A stretch of 11,263 nucleotides of DNA from Burkholderiaceae bacterium (GTDB taxonomy: Bacteria; Pseudomonadota; Gammaproteobacteria; Burkholderiales; Burkholderiaceae_D). Below the pieces are notes generated by a model. It did no database searches. It was not told the origin of the DNA and saw nothing but the letters and a program-made list of their open reading frames with translations. How positions within the stretch are numbered: position 1 is the first letter of the stretch; each line of letters opens with the position of its first letter. A program made the translations under genes and the position numbers. Of this stretch, positions 1-8,217 are shown piece by piece. Location: the NCBI GenBank assembly GCA_019752915.1, contig JAIELO010000361.1, positions 1 to 11,263 on the forward strand, written 5' to 3'.

Positions 1-66
1 CGCAACGTGATCAGCGCTGCTGCCGCACGCAGCGCGGCCAAGTCGCCCGACAACTTCCCCGGTTAA
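1..66 (+). CDS. pilT: 3' end of a probable type IV pilus retraction ATPase PilT (partial)
   Basis: An open frame enters from the left edge and gives 21 residues ending in SPDNFPG before a TAA at 64-66. The stop lies 9 bp before the pilU start. Identification is by position and by resemblance: in many beta- and gammaproteobacteria pilT directly precedes pilU, and an alanine-rich tail ending in a short Asn-Phe-Pro-Gly-like segment fits PilT C-termini as I recall them. No ATPase motif is within the window, so the name is an inference. If correct, it is the main hexameric motor that depolymerises the pilus for twitching and DNA uptake. Confidence 0.6.
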   Translation, partial: RNVISAAAARSAAKSPDNFPG

Positions 67-75
67 GGACGCAAC

Positions 76-1212
76 ATGGAACGCGATCAGGCCTCTAAAT
101 TCATGTTCGACCTACTGCGCCTGATGCTCAGCAAAAAGGGCTCGGACCTGTTTATCACGGCAGGCTTCCCGCCCGCCATCAAGATCGATGGTCGCCTGAC
201 GCCGCTGTCGTCGCAGATTCTGACGGCCGCCCACACCAACGATCTGGCGCGTTCCATCATGAACGACAAGCAGGCCGCCGGTTTCGAACTGACCAAGGAA
301 GCCAACTTCGCGATCAGCCCCGGCGATCTGGGACGCTTCCGCGTTTCTGCGCTGGTGCAGATGAGTTCCGTGGCGATGGTGCTGCGTACCATCACCACCG
401 AAATTCCCAAACTGGAAGACCTCGGCCTGCCGGAAGTGCTGAAAGAAATCGTGATGGCCAAGCGCGGACTGGTCATCATGGTCGGCGCCACCGGTTCCGG
501 CAAATCGACCACGCTGGCCGCCATGGTCGGGCACCGCAATGAAAACAGCTATGGCCACATCATCACCATCGAAGATCCGGTCGAATATGTGCACCCGCAC
601 CGCAACTGCATCGTCACCCAGCGCGAAGTGGGCGTCGATACGGAAGACTGGGGCGTGGCGCTGAAGAACTCTCTGCGTCAGGCACCGGACGTGATCCAGA
701 TCGGCGAAATCCGCGACCGCGAAACCATGGACCACGCGATCGCCTTTGCCGAAACCGGCCACCTGTGTCTGGCCACGCTGCACGCCAATAGCGCCAATCA
801 GGCGCTCGACCGCATCATCAACTTCTTCCCCGAAGAACGGCGCCAGCAACTGCTGATGGATCTGTCGCTGAATCTGAAGGGCATGGTGTCGCAGCGCCTG
901 ATCCCCCGCAAGCAGAGTGCCGGGCGAGTGGTGGCGATTGAAATTCTGCTCAACTCTCCGCTGATTTCGGATCTGATCTTCAAAGGCGCGATCCACGACA
1001 TCAAGGAACTGATGAAAAAATCGCGCGAACTGGGTATGCAGACCTTCGACCAGTCGCTGTTCGATCTGCACGAGGCAGACCTGATCAGCTACGAAGACGC
1101 ACTGCGCAACGCCGATTCCGTCAACGACTTACGCCTTGCCCTGAAGCTCGAAGGCAAAGCCGCCCGCAACCGCGATCTCTCCGCTGGCACCGAACATCTC
1201 GGCATCATTTAA
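76..1212 (+). CDS. pilU: type IV pilus retraction ATPase PilU
   Basis: This 378-residue cytoplasmic secretion-type ATPase is the accessory retraction motor that works with PilT at the base of the type IV pilus. It has an N-terminal PAS-like domain (about residues 10-110) and a RecA-like domain with Walker A GATGSGKST (137-145), an Asp box TIEDPVEY (164-171), Walker B region VIQIGEIRD (206-214) and a His box around TGHLCLATLH (227-236). All the expected catalytic motifs are present. The VIQIGEIRD wording and the long tail (about residues 345-378) favour PilU over PilT. The start has a Shine-Dalgarno AAGGA at 65-69 that overlaps the upstream stop codon, so translation is probably coupled to pilT. 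A glutathione peroxidase gene follows after 10 bp. PilU normally depends on PilT for retraction, which agrees with the putative pilT end just upstream. Confidence 0.95.
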   Translation: MERDQASKFMFDLLRLMLSKKGSDLFITAGFPPAIKIDGRLTPLSSQILTAAHTNDLARSIMNDKQAAGFELTKEANFAISPGDLGRFRVSALVQMSSVAMVLRTITTEIPKLEDLGLPEVLKEIVMAKRGLVIMVGATGSGKSTTLAAMVGHRNENSYGHIITIEDPVEYVHPHRNCIVTQREVGVDTEDWGVALKNSLRQAPDVIQIGEIRDRETMDHAIAFAETGHLCLATLHANSANQALDRIINFFPEERRQQLLMDLSLNLKGMVSQRLIPRKQSAGRVVAIEILLNSPLISDLIFKGAIHDIKELMKKSRELGMQTFDQSLFDLHEADLISYEDALRNADSVNDLRLALKLEGKAARNRDLSAGTEHLGII

Positions 1213-1222
1213 TTACTCACCC

Positions 1223-1708
1223 ATGACATCACTCTACGATCATCAGGCCACAACACTGGCCGGCACACCGGCCAGTCTGGCGCAATACCGCGGACAGGTA
1301 CTCCTGATCGTTAATACTGCCAGCCAGTGCGGCTTCACGCCCCAGTACCACGGCCTGGAAGCGGTCTACCAGCAGTTCAAGGAACGCGGCGTTACGGTGC
1401 TGGGCTTCCCCTGCAACCAGTTCGGCCATCAGGAACCGGGACAGGCTGAAGAAATCGGCGCTTTCTGCGAAAAGAACTTTGGCGTCAGCTTCCCGCTGTT
1501 CGCCAAGGTCGACGTGAATGGCGCGCAGGCCCACCCGCTGTTCCGCCAGTTGAAAAAAGAGGCCCCCGGCATTCTCGGCACACAGGCCATCAAATGGAAC
1601 TTCACTAAATTCCTGATCCGCAAAGACGGCCGTGTCTACAAGCGCTACGCGCCCAGCACCAAGCCTGAAGATCTGATTGCCGATATCGAAACCCTGCTCG
1701 CAGAATAA
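1223..1708 (+). CDS. gpx: glutathione peroxidase family protein (cysteine, thioredoxin-type)
   Basis: This 161-residue thioredoxin-fold peroxidase reduces hydrogen peroxide and organic hydroperoxides. The family signatures are all visible: NTASQCGFTPQY (31-42) with peroxidatic Cys36, GFPCNQFGHQEPG (61-73) with Gln70, and WNFTKFL (125-131) with Trp125 and Asn126, which complete the catalytic tetrad. The active residue is cysteine, encoded by TGC, not selenocysteine. Cys82, in FCEKNFGV, sits where the resolving cysteine of the yeast Gpx3-like enzymes lies, so thioredoxin is a more likely reductant than glutathione; this is inference from the family. No signal peptide is seen, so it should be cytoplasmic. 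The start lacks a clear Shine-Dalgarno sequence, and translation may depend on ribosomes finishing pilU 10 bp upstream. It lies between pilU and a c-di-GMP enzyme gene. Confidence 0.93.
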   Translation: MTSLYDHQATTLAGTPASLAQYRGQVLLIVNTASQCGFTPQYHGLEAVYQQFKERGVTVLGFPCNQFGHQEPGQAEEIGAFCEKNFGVSFPLFAKVDVNGAQAHPLFRQLKKEAPGILGTQAIKWNFTKFLIRKDGRVYKRYAPSTKPEDLIADIETLLAE

Positions 1709-1743
1709 GCCGCCATGCACCGTCCAGAAGGAAGCCAGCGCCC

Positions 1744-4287
1744 ATGACGCTGTTTGAGAAAGTCCAGGCGCGCTGGCGGAATACCGGTATGTACACCCGC
1801 ATGTTCATGCTGGTATTTGTCATCATCATCGCTGCCCTGTGCCTGCGCTACTCGATGCTCTACCGCAGCGAGACTGAACACGCCAATGTCCGCTATCAGC
1901 GCGATGCCGGCGATCTGGTCGAGTATATGCGCAAGGCGCTGTTGCCAGCCCTGCAAGTGCGTGACCGCGCGCGGCTCGACAACACTCTGGCCAGCGCCAT
2001 GCTGCTGGAGGCCGATCTGGTGGCGGCGCGACTCGATTACGCGGGCGGCCATCTCGAAGCCCTGCGCAGCACCCCCAACCGGGCCGAATATCCGGCCTGG
2101 TTTGCCAATCTGAACGGGCTACGTCCGCAACAGCGCACGCTCGATCTGGGCGAAGCGAAACTGGTGCTCAGTTTCGTCCCGACGCTGCCACTGACTCAGG
2201 TGTGGCACACCTTGCGCCAGCAGGCGCTGATCACGGCCGGCAATGTCACCATCATTTACACTCTGCTTGGCCTGCTGATCTTCGCCAACACCCGCATGCT
2301 GAAACGCGTCACCGATGGCACGGCACGTTTTCAGGATGGTGACTACGATGTACGCCTGCCCGTTTCCGGCACGCTGGAAGCACGCACGCTTGCTATCAGC
2401 TTCAACAACATGGCACAACGCATGCAGTCGCTGGTGCACCGGCTGCAGCTCAGCCAGCGCCAGCTCAGCGAACAACTGACCCAGACCCTGCAGGCACAGG
2501 CCTCGCTGCAAACGGAGAAGGAACGCATCGAAGTAACGCTGGCCGCGATTGGCGACGCCGTGATCACCACTGACCTGACGGGCCGTATCGCCAGCATCAA
2601 CGGCATGGCCCAGCAACTGACAGGCTGGCAGGAACAACACGCCTGCGGCATGGAATTGCATCAGGTGTTTGTACTGGCGAATAACTTCGGCCAGCACTCG
2701 CTGCTGAAATCGATGGCGGCAATCTATGCGGGCGGCCCGGTCATCAAAGTGGGCAACCAGAGTATGCGCAACCGTGGCGGCAAGTTATACACGGTGGAAT
2801 ACACCGCCAATGCGATCCGCTCGGCCAGTGGTGAAATTCAGGGCGCGGTACTGGTATTCCGCGATGTCACGGAACGCCGCCAGCTGATGCAGCAGATCAC
2901 CTGGCAAAGCAGCCATGATCTGCTCACCGGCCTGCCCAACCGCGCGGCGCTGACTACCCGCTTCGAACAGGAAGTATTCCGGGCGCGCGAAGAGCACACC
3001 ACCCTTGCCGTTTGTCTGTTCGATCTGGACCGCTTCCAGCAAGTCAACGACACACTGGGCCAGAACATCGGCGACGAAGTGCTCAAACAAGCTGCCAGCC
3101 GCCTGCATGATTTTGCCGGCACCCGTCATTATGTGGCGCGTCTTGGTGGCGATGAATTCGTCATGCTGCTACCGCAACTGACCGACCGCGCCGCCACCGA
3201 GCAGGCACTGGAGCGCTTACTGGCCGAACTGTCGCGCCCCTATCTGTGCAACGGTCAGGCGGTGAACATGTCGGCCAGTGCTGGCGTGACCATCTATGCC
3301 GGCAGCGAAGTCAGTGCCGACAGCCTGCTGCGCCATGCCGATCAGGCTCTGTATCAGGCCAAAATCATGGGCCGCAACCGCGCCCATTTCTTCGACGCCG
3401 ATCTGGACGAGCAAGTACGTACCCACCACAACCGCCGTACCGAAGTCCGTGCTGCCGTGCGTGCCGGGGAACTGCGCCTGTATTACCAGCCCAAACTCGA
3501 TATGCGCAAAGGCCGCATCATCGGCATGGAAGCACTGGTGCGCTGGGCGCATCCGGTGCGCGGCATTGTCGGCCCGATGGAATTCCTGCCCATCGTCGAA
3601 CACAGTGACGTGATTGTCGATATTGGCGAATGGGTCTTGCGCGAAGCGCTGCGCCAGCTACAACAGTGGCGCAGCTACGATGCCGACTGGGTGGTGAGCG
3701 TGAATATCGCTGCGCGCCATTTCCAGCGTTCCGACTTTGTGCCGCAGCTGAGAACGATACTGGCCGAGTATCCGGACGTGCCGCCGCATATGCTGGAACT
3801 GGAGATACTGGAATCGTCGGCACTGAGCGACATGGCGCACGTGCGCAACATCATGCTGGACTGTCAGGCGCTGGGCATCAGCTTCGCGCTCGATGATTTC
3901 GGCACCGGCTATTCGTCGATGGCTTACCTGAAACGCCTGCCGGCCGATGTGCTGAAGATCGATCAGAGCTTTGTACGCAATATGCTGGTCGATCGCGACG
4001 ACCTGCATCTGGTCAGCGCCGTGATCGGGCTGGCCCGTGCCTTCGGGCTGGGCGTGATTGCCGAAGGCGTCGAGACCATCGAACATGGCGCCATGCTGAT
4101 GCGCTTAGGCTGCGATCTGGTGCAGGGTTATGGCATTGCACGACCGATGCCGGCCAGCGAGGTGCAGCCATGGGTAGATAACTTTAGCAATGCCGCCGTC
4201 TGGCAGGCAGCCGCGCAATTACCGCCTATCGTCAATCTGCACCACGAGCCAATCCCGGGCACCGGCCAGATTCCCGCGCTGCTGTAA
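1744..4287 (+). CDS. membrane-bound periplasmic sensor-HAMP-PAS-GGDEF-EAL cyclic-di-GMP enzyme
   Basis: This 847-residue inner-membrane protein makes and/or breaks cyclic di-GMP. In order: TM1 (about 19-38), a periplasmic sensor of about 120 residues (40-160) that loosely resembles CHASE8-type domains, TM2 (about 161-183), HAMP (about 184-233), a coiled-coil linker (233-262), PAS (about 263-378), GGDEF (about 385-555) and EAL (about 565-815). The GGDEF motif is intact (468-472), as are Asp427, Asn435, Asp444, Lys540 and Arg544, so cyclase activity or GTP binding is possible. The RxxD inhibitory site is absent: the matching positions, 459-462, read GTRH. In the EAL domain Glu596, Asn654, Glu687, Asp717, Asp718, Lys738, Glu774 and Gln794 are all present, so phosphodiesterase activity is expected. 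Translation probably uses AAGGA at 1728-1732, a rather long 11 nt from the ATG. The gene lies 35 bp after gpx in the pil cluster. The ligand and net activity cannot be read from sequence. Confidence 0.93.
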   Translation: MTLFEKVQARWRNTGMYTRMFMLVFVIIIAALCLRYSMLYRSETEHANVRYQRDAGDLVEYMRKALLPALQVRDRARLDNTLASAMLLEADLVAARLDYAGGHLEALRSTPNRAEYPAWFANLNGLRPQQRTLDLGEAKLVLSFVPTLPLTQVWHTLRQQALITAGNVTIIYTLLGLLIFANTRMLKRVTDGTARFQDGDYDVRLPVSGTLEARTLAISFNNMAQRMQSLVHRLQLSQRQLSEQLTQTLQAQASLQTEKERIEVTLAAIGDAVITTDLTGRIASINGMAQQLTGWQEQHACGMELHQVFVLANNFGQHSLLKSMAAIYAGGPVIKVGNQSMRNRGGKLYTVEYTANAIRSASGEIQGAVLVFRDVTERRQLMQQITWQSSHDLLTGLPNRAALTTRFEQEVFRAREEHTTLAVCLFDLDRFQQVNDTLGQNIGDEVLKQAASRLHDFAGTRHYVARLGGDEFVMLLPQLTDRAATEQALERLLAELSRPYLCNGQAVNMSASAGVTIYAGSEVSADSLLRHADQALYQAKIMGRNRAHFFDADLDEQVRTHHNRRTEVRAAVRAGELRLYYQPKLDMRKGRIIGMEALVRWAHPVRGIVGPMEFLPIVEHSDVIVDIGEWVLREALRQLQQWRSYDADWVVSVNIAARHFQRSDFVPQLRTILAEYPDVPPHMLELEILESSALSDMAHVRNIMLDCQALGISFALDDFGTGYSSMAYLKRLPADVLKIDQSFVRNMLVDRDDLHLVSAVIGLARAFGLGVIAEGVETIEHGAMLMRLGCDLVQGYGIARPMPASEVQPWVDNFSNAAVWQAAAQLPPIVNLHHEPIPGTGQIPALL

Positions 4288-4296
4288 GGACCCGGT

Positions 4297-5517
4297 TCAG
4301 GCCAGCGCGCGGTCGATCAGCTCTATCCAGTGCAGCACCGGCGTGTCGGTGCCGCTTTGCAGATGGGCGCTGCAACCTACATTCGCCGAAACGATGGTAG
4401 TGGCACCGGTTTCGGCCAGATGCGCCAGTTTGCGGTCGCGCAGTTGCACCGACAATTCAGGCTGCAGCAGCGAATAACTGCCCGCCGAACCGCAGCACAG
4501 ATGGCTGTCTCCACACAGCACCACCTCCACGCCCACCGCACGCAACACCGCTTCGACCTTGCCGCGAATCTGCTGACCGTGCTGCAGTGTGCAGGGTGGA
4601 TGATAGGCTACCCGCTCACTGAGGCGCGTGCGGGTCGGCAGCACCGCAATAAATTCTTCCAGTATTTCACTGAGATCGCGTGTCGCTGCCGACACGCGCT
4701 GCGCCTTGTCCGCATACGCCGCATCGTGCGCCAGTAAATGACCATAGTCCTTGACCGTGGCACCGCAACCGGAAGCGGTCATCACAATCGCCTCTACAGA
4801 GCCGTCGTGAAGGGCCGGCCACCACGCGTCGATGTTACGCCGCATATCATCGAGCGCCGCCTCGTGTTCGTTCAGATGGTGGCGCAGCGCGCCGCAGCAA
4901 CCGGCACGCGGCGCCACCAGCAACTGCACGCCCAGCGCATCGAGTACGCGTGCCGTCGCGCTGTTGATGTTGGGCGCCATGGCCGGCTGCGCACAGCCAT
5001 CCAGCACCCACATCTTGCGGGCATGACTGCGGGTCGGCCATGCACCGGCGCTCTGGCGCAGCGGGATCTTGTCCTGCAGCGCCGGTGACAGCAAAGGACG
5101 TGCGATGCGCCCCAGCGCCAGCGCCGTACCGAACAGCGCCTTGCGCGACACCGTCTCGCGCACCAGCAGGCGCTGCATACGTTCCATAAACGGCCGCGTC
5201 ACACGCTGCTCCACCACCTTGCGGCCGATGTCCACCAGCCGGCTGTATTTCACGCCGGACGGGCAAGTCGTTTCGCAATTACGGCAGGTCAGACAGCGAT
5301 CCAGATGCTGCTGCGTTTTGGCCGTCACTGGCGCCCCTTCCAGCACCTGTTTGATCAGATAGATGCGGCCACGCGGGCCATCCAGTTCATCGCCCAGCAA
5401 CTGGTAGGTGGGACAGGTGGCGGTACAGAAGCCGCAATGTACGCAGGAGCGCAGAATGGCATCCGCCTCGTCACCGTCCGGAGTATTGCGGATAAAGTCA
5501 GCAAGATTGGTTTGCAT
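4297..5517 (-). CDS. glcF: glycolate oxidase iron-sulfur subunit GlcF
   Basis: GlcF carries electrons from the flavin subunits GlcD/GlcE of glycolate dehydrogenase to the membrane quinone pool. It has two 4Fe-4S binding motifs, C25-x2-C28-x2-C31-x3-C35 (CVHCGFCTATCP) and C75-x2-C78-x2-C81-x3-C85 (CLTCRNCETTCP), followed by two CCG domains with Cys-Cys-Gly at 207-209 and 341-343. The segment after the first cluster (LLGDELDGPRGRIYLIKQ) is very close to E. coli GlcF as I remember it. I chose the internal ATG at 5517, which gives 406 residues beginning MQTNLADF; this matches E. coli GlcF (407 residues, MQTQL). An upstream in-frame ATG at 5565 would overlap glcE and add 16 residues unlike the family. 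The start lies 7 bp after the glcE stop. It is the last gene of the glcDEF operon, and its stop faces the GGDEF-EAL gene at 9 bp. Confidence 0.96.
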   Translation of the reverse strand: MQTNLADFIRNTPDGDEADAILRSCVHCGFCTATCPTYQLLGDELDGPRGRIYLIKQVLEGAPVTAKTQQHLDRCLTCRNCETTCPSGVKYSRLVDIGRKVVEQRVTRPFMERMQRLLVRETVSRKALFGTALALGRIARPLLSPALQDKIPLRQSAGAWPTRSHARKMWVLDGCAQPAMAPNINSATARVLDALGVQLLVAPRAGCCGALRHHLNEHEAALDDMRRNIDAWWPALHDGSVEAIVMTASGCGATVKDYGHLLAHDAAYADKAQRVSAATRDLSEILEEFIAVLPTRTRLSERVAYHPPCTLQHGQQIRGKVEAVLRAVGVEVVLCGDSHLCCGSAGSYSLLQPELSVQLRDRKLAHLAETGATTIVSANVGCSAHLQSGTDTPVLHWIELIDRALA

Positions 5518-5524
5518 GGCGCTC

Positions 5525-6646
5525 TCAGTACATACGGCCGGGGTTGAAGATGCCGGCCGGATCAAACGAATCCTTCAGCCGTTGGTGAATGCGCGCCAGT
5601 GCCGGCGCCAGCGGATGAAACACGCTCACCGGTTTGTTCACGCTGCGATACAGCGTCGCATGCCCGCCCGCTGCCGCCACGGCACGGCGGATCGCTTCGG
5701 CCTGCGTGGCATCGAAGCCGGGCGTTTTCAGCCAGCGCTGCGCCCCGCCCCATTCGATCAGCTGTTCGCCGCCGAGGATGATGGCACTGGCAGCCGGAGG
5801 CAGCGACAGCCGCCACAGACAGCCCTCGGCAAAATACGGCGCGCTCTGATCTCGCAGCGCCGTCCAGAAGGCGTCGGCATGTTCCAGCGCGCGACCACCC
5901 ATGCGCTGCTGCGCCGCTGCCACTGCCGCCGGTGCACCGGACAGGCGTACCGCCAGCACACCCTGATGCCAGCAACTGGCCGATATCGGCAAAGGCTGGC
6001 CACCCCATTCATTCAGGCGACGCAGCGCATCGATCTCGCCCAGTTCGAAACGCAGACTGGTTTCGCACAGCGGCAAAGGCAGCACCTTGAGCGACACTTC
6101 CAGAATTAAGCCCAGTGTGCCGAGCGAACCGGCCAGCAAGCGCGACACATCGTAGCCGGCGACATTCTTCATCACCTGCCCGCCGAAGCGCAGGATAGTA
6201 CCGTGTCCATCCATCAGTACCGCACCAAGCACGAAATCGCGCACTGCACCGGCGCTGGCACGGCGCGGGCCGGACAGCGCGCTGGCCACCACCCCGCCGA
6301 TGGTCGAAGCGGCACTGAAGCGTGGCGGCTCGAAGGCCAGCATCTGCCCATGCTGCGCCAGTAGCGCCTCAACCTCCGCGAGCGGCGTACCACAGCGCAC
6401 CGTGATTACCAGTTCGGTCGGTTCGTAAGCCACCACGCCGCAGTAGGCACGCGTGTCGAGCACTGCACCTTGCGGGGTCTGACCATACCAGTCCTTGCTG
6501 CCGCCACCGCGCAGACATAAAGGCGTGCCAGCCGCACTGGCTGCACGGATGCGTTCGGCAAAGCCGTTAGCGACGGCTGCGGCAGCCGCGACATCGGCGC
6601 CACTGGCGTGTGCCGCAGGCGTAGTGAGTGGTGTAGAAGTATTCAT
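5525..6646 (-). CDS. glcE: glycolate oxidase FAD-binding subunit GlcE
   Basis: This second flavoprotein subunit of glycolate oxidase is 373 residues from the chosen start. It has an FAD-binding PCMH-type fold: TPLCLRGGGSKDWYG (41-55), EPTELVITVRCGTPL (75-89), GGVVASALSGPRR (117-129), RDFVLGAVLMDG (136-147), GGQVMKNVAGYD (155-166), and the family C-terminal ending IFNPGRMY. The GGQVMKNVAGYDVSRL and FNPGRMY segments closely follow E. coli GlcE from memory. The start at 6646 is supported by a GGAG at 6651-6654 and by lying 10 bp after the glcD stop. A longer in-frame start at 6724 would run into glcD and add basic residues unlike the family. The alanine-rich N-terminus is roughly 20 residues longer than in E. 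coli, so a later true start is possible, although no better ATG is visible. Confidence 0.95.
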   Translation of the reverse strand: MNTSTPLTTPAAHASGADVAAAAAVANGFAERIRAASAAGTPLCLRGGGSKDWYGQTPQGAVLDTRAYCGVVAYEPTELVITVRCGTPLAEVEALLAQHGQMLAFEPPRFSAASTIGGVVASALSGPRRASAGAVRDFVLGAVLMDGHGTILRFGGQVMKNVAGYDVSRLLAGSLGTLGLILEVSLKVLPLPLCETSLRFELGEIDALRRLNEWGGQPLPISASCWHQGVLAVRLSGAPAAVAAAQQRMGGRALEHADAFWTALRDQSAPYFAEGCLWRLSLPPAASAIILGGEQLIEWGGAQRWLKTPGFDATQAEAIRRAVAAAGGHATLYRSVNKPVSVFHPLAPALARIHQRLKDSFDPAGIFNPGRMY

Positions 6647-6650
6647 GAAG

Positions 6651-6654
6651 CTCC
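6651..6654 (-). promoter_or_regulatory. ribosome binding site deciding the glcE start
   Basis: On the - strand CGGAG lies 4 nt upstream of the ATG at 6646 and just after the glcD TGA at 6657-6659. It supports the 373-residue form of GlcE over the longer open frame. The spacing is short but usable. Confidence 0.6.
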
Positions 6655-6656
6655 GT

Positions 6657-8183
6657 TCAGAACCGCGGCAGATAGGCAAACGGCATCTGTCCGCCGCTGA
6701 CGCGCATCTTGCCGAATTCCGCACAGCGGTTCAGGGTCGGGATGGCCTTGTCAGGATTGAGCAGCCGCGCCGGATCGAAGGCGCGCTTCACGCCGAAGAA
6801 GGCTTCCAGTTCTGCTGGCGCGAACTGCGCACACATGGAATTGATTTTCTCGATGCCCACGCCATGCTCGCCGGTGATAGTGCCGCCCACCGCCACGCAC
6901 AGCGCCAGAATCTCGGCGCCGAAGGCTTCGGCACGTTCGAATTCATCAGGGATGTTGGCGTTAAACAGAATCAGCGGGTGCAGATTGCCGTCACCGGCGT
7001 GGAACACATTGGCGCAGCGCAGACCGTATTTATGCTCCATCTGCGTGATCCCGTGCAGCACCTCGCCGAGCCGCTTGCGCGGGATGGTGCCATCCATGCA
7101 GTAGTAATCGGGCGAGATCCTCCCCGCAGCCGGAAACGCATTCTTGCGCCCCGACCAGAAGCGCATCCGTTCGGACTCCGACTGCGACACCGCCAGCGCA
7201 CTCGCGCCAGCCTGCTGGAGCACCGCCGACATGCGGGCGATTTCCTCTTCCACTTCTTCGGCCGTACCATCGGCCTCGCACAAGAGAATCGCCGCCGCTT
7301 CGGTGTCGTAACCGGCATGCACGAACGGTTCGACCATACGCGCAGACGTCTGATCCATCATTTCCAGACCGGCCGGAATAATCCCCGCCGCGATCAGTGC
7401 TGCCACCGCATTGCAACCAGCCACCACCTCGTTGAAGGATGCCATGATGACCCGCGCGCAGGCCGGTTTCGGCACCAGTTTCACCGTCACTTCGGTGACG
7501 ATGCCCAGCATACCCTCAGAACCGATAAACACCGACAGCAGATCCAGCCCGGCGGCATCGAGCGCCTCGCTGCCCAGTTCCACCACATCGCCCTCGATGG
7601 TCGCCATGCGCACCCGCAGCACATTGTGCACCGTCAGACCATACTTCAGACAGTGCACCCCGCCGGAGTTCTCAGCCACGTTGCCGCCGATGGTACAGGC
7701 GATCTGCGAAGATGGATCGGGCGCGTAATACAGCCCGTGCTGGGCGGCCGCGTCGGAAATAGCCAGATTGCGCACACCCGGCTGCACCACCGCCGTACGC
7801 GAATAGGCGTCCATGCGTAAAATCCGGTTCAGGCGCGCGGTCGACAGCACCACCCCGTCAGCTATCGGCATGGCGCCGCCGGACAGGCCGGTACCGGCGC
7901 CACGCGGCACGATCGGCACCTGCATTTCGTGGCACAGCTTGAGCACCGCGACGATCTGCTCCTCGCTGGTCGGCAGCACCACAATCAGCGGCATCTGGCG
8001 GTAAGCGGCCAGACCATCGCATTCGTAAGGACGGGTGTCTTCAGGATCGGACAGAACGCTGGACGCCGGCAGCACCTGCAGCAACGCGGCAGCGAGCTCG
8101 CTGCGGCGGGTAGCCAGTTGTGCTGGTGTGGCAAAGGAAGCGACGGGAGCGGCGACGGGAGCAGATGATGTGACTGTGTTCAT
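6657..8183 (-). CDS. glcD: glycolate oxidase FAD-linked subunit GlcD
   Basis: This 508-residue catalytic flavoprotein oxidises glycolate (and often D-lactate) to the 2-oxoacid as part of the GlcDEF complex. The FAD-binding domain shows PRGAGTGLSGGA (93-104), APDPSSQIACTIGGNVAENSGG (starting at 154) and GSEGMLGIVTEVTVKL (221-236). The C-terminal FAD-oxidase domain shows FHAGDGNLHP (394-403) and GGTITGEHGVG (433-443), then FDPARLLNPDK (469-479). The length is close to E. coli GlcD (499). The start is the ATG at 8183, giving MNTVTSSAP. The frame stays open upstream to 8759, but that stretch is antisense to the adenosyltransferase gene and is not GlcD-like. The Shine-Dalgarno is weak: an AGGTG lies about 9 nt upstream. 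It is the first gene of the operon and faces a divergent 135 bp region with palindromes. No glcC-type regulator or glcB malate synthase is in the window. Confidence 0.96.
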   Translation of the reverse strand: MNTVTSSAPVAAPVASFATPAQLATRRSELAAALLQVLPASSVLSDPEDTRPYECDGLAAYRQMPLIVVLPTSEEQIVAVLKLCHEMQVPIVPRGAGTGLSGGAMPIADGVVLSTARLNRILRMDAYSRTAVVQPGVRNLAISDAAAQHGLYYAPDPSSQIACTIGGNVAENSGGVHCLKYGLTVHNVLRVRMATIEGDVVELGSEALDAAGLDLLSVFIGSEGMLGIVTEVTVKLVPKPACARVIMASFNEVVAGCNAVAALIAAGIIPAGLEMMDQTSARMVEPFVHAGYDTEAAAILLCEADGTAEEVEEEIARMSAVLQQAGASALAVSQSESERMRFWSGRKNAFPAAGRISPDYYCMDGTIPRKRLGEVLHGITQMEHKYGLRCANVFHAGDGNLHPLILFNANIPDEFERAEAFGAEILALCVAVGGTITGEHGVGIEKINSMCAQFAPAELEAFFGVKRAFDPARLLNPDKAIPTLNRCAEFGKMRVSGGQMPFAYLPRF

Positions 8184-8217
8184 GGGGCGGGCACCTGAAA
8201 GCACGTGATCAGAACAG

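Noticed and set aside
112..1071. A 319-codon - strand open frame opposite pilU
   Set aside because: The predicted protein is rich in His, Gln, Asp and Arg and has no known motif; it is an antisense shadow of pilU.
1715..1747. A 10-codon ORF whose TGA overlaps the ATG of the GGDEF-EAL gene
   Set aside because: It has no ribosome binding site of its own and no attenuator-like structure or repeated codons; a chance ATG is the simplest explanation.
6495..7820. A 441-codon + strand open frame across glcE and glcD
   Set aside because: It spans the junction of two clear - strand genes and reads as His/Arg-rich sequence without motifs.
8202..8211. Short palindromes CACGTG and TGATCA upstream of glcD
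   Set aside because: Six-base palindromes are common by chance, and neither is extended or repeated.
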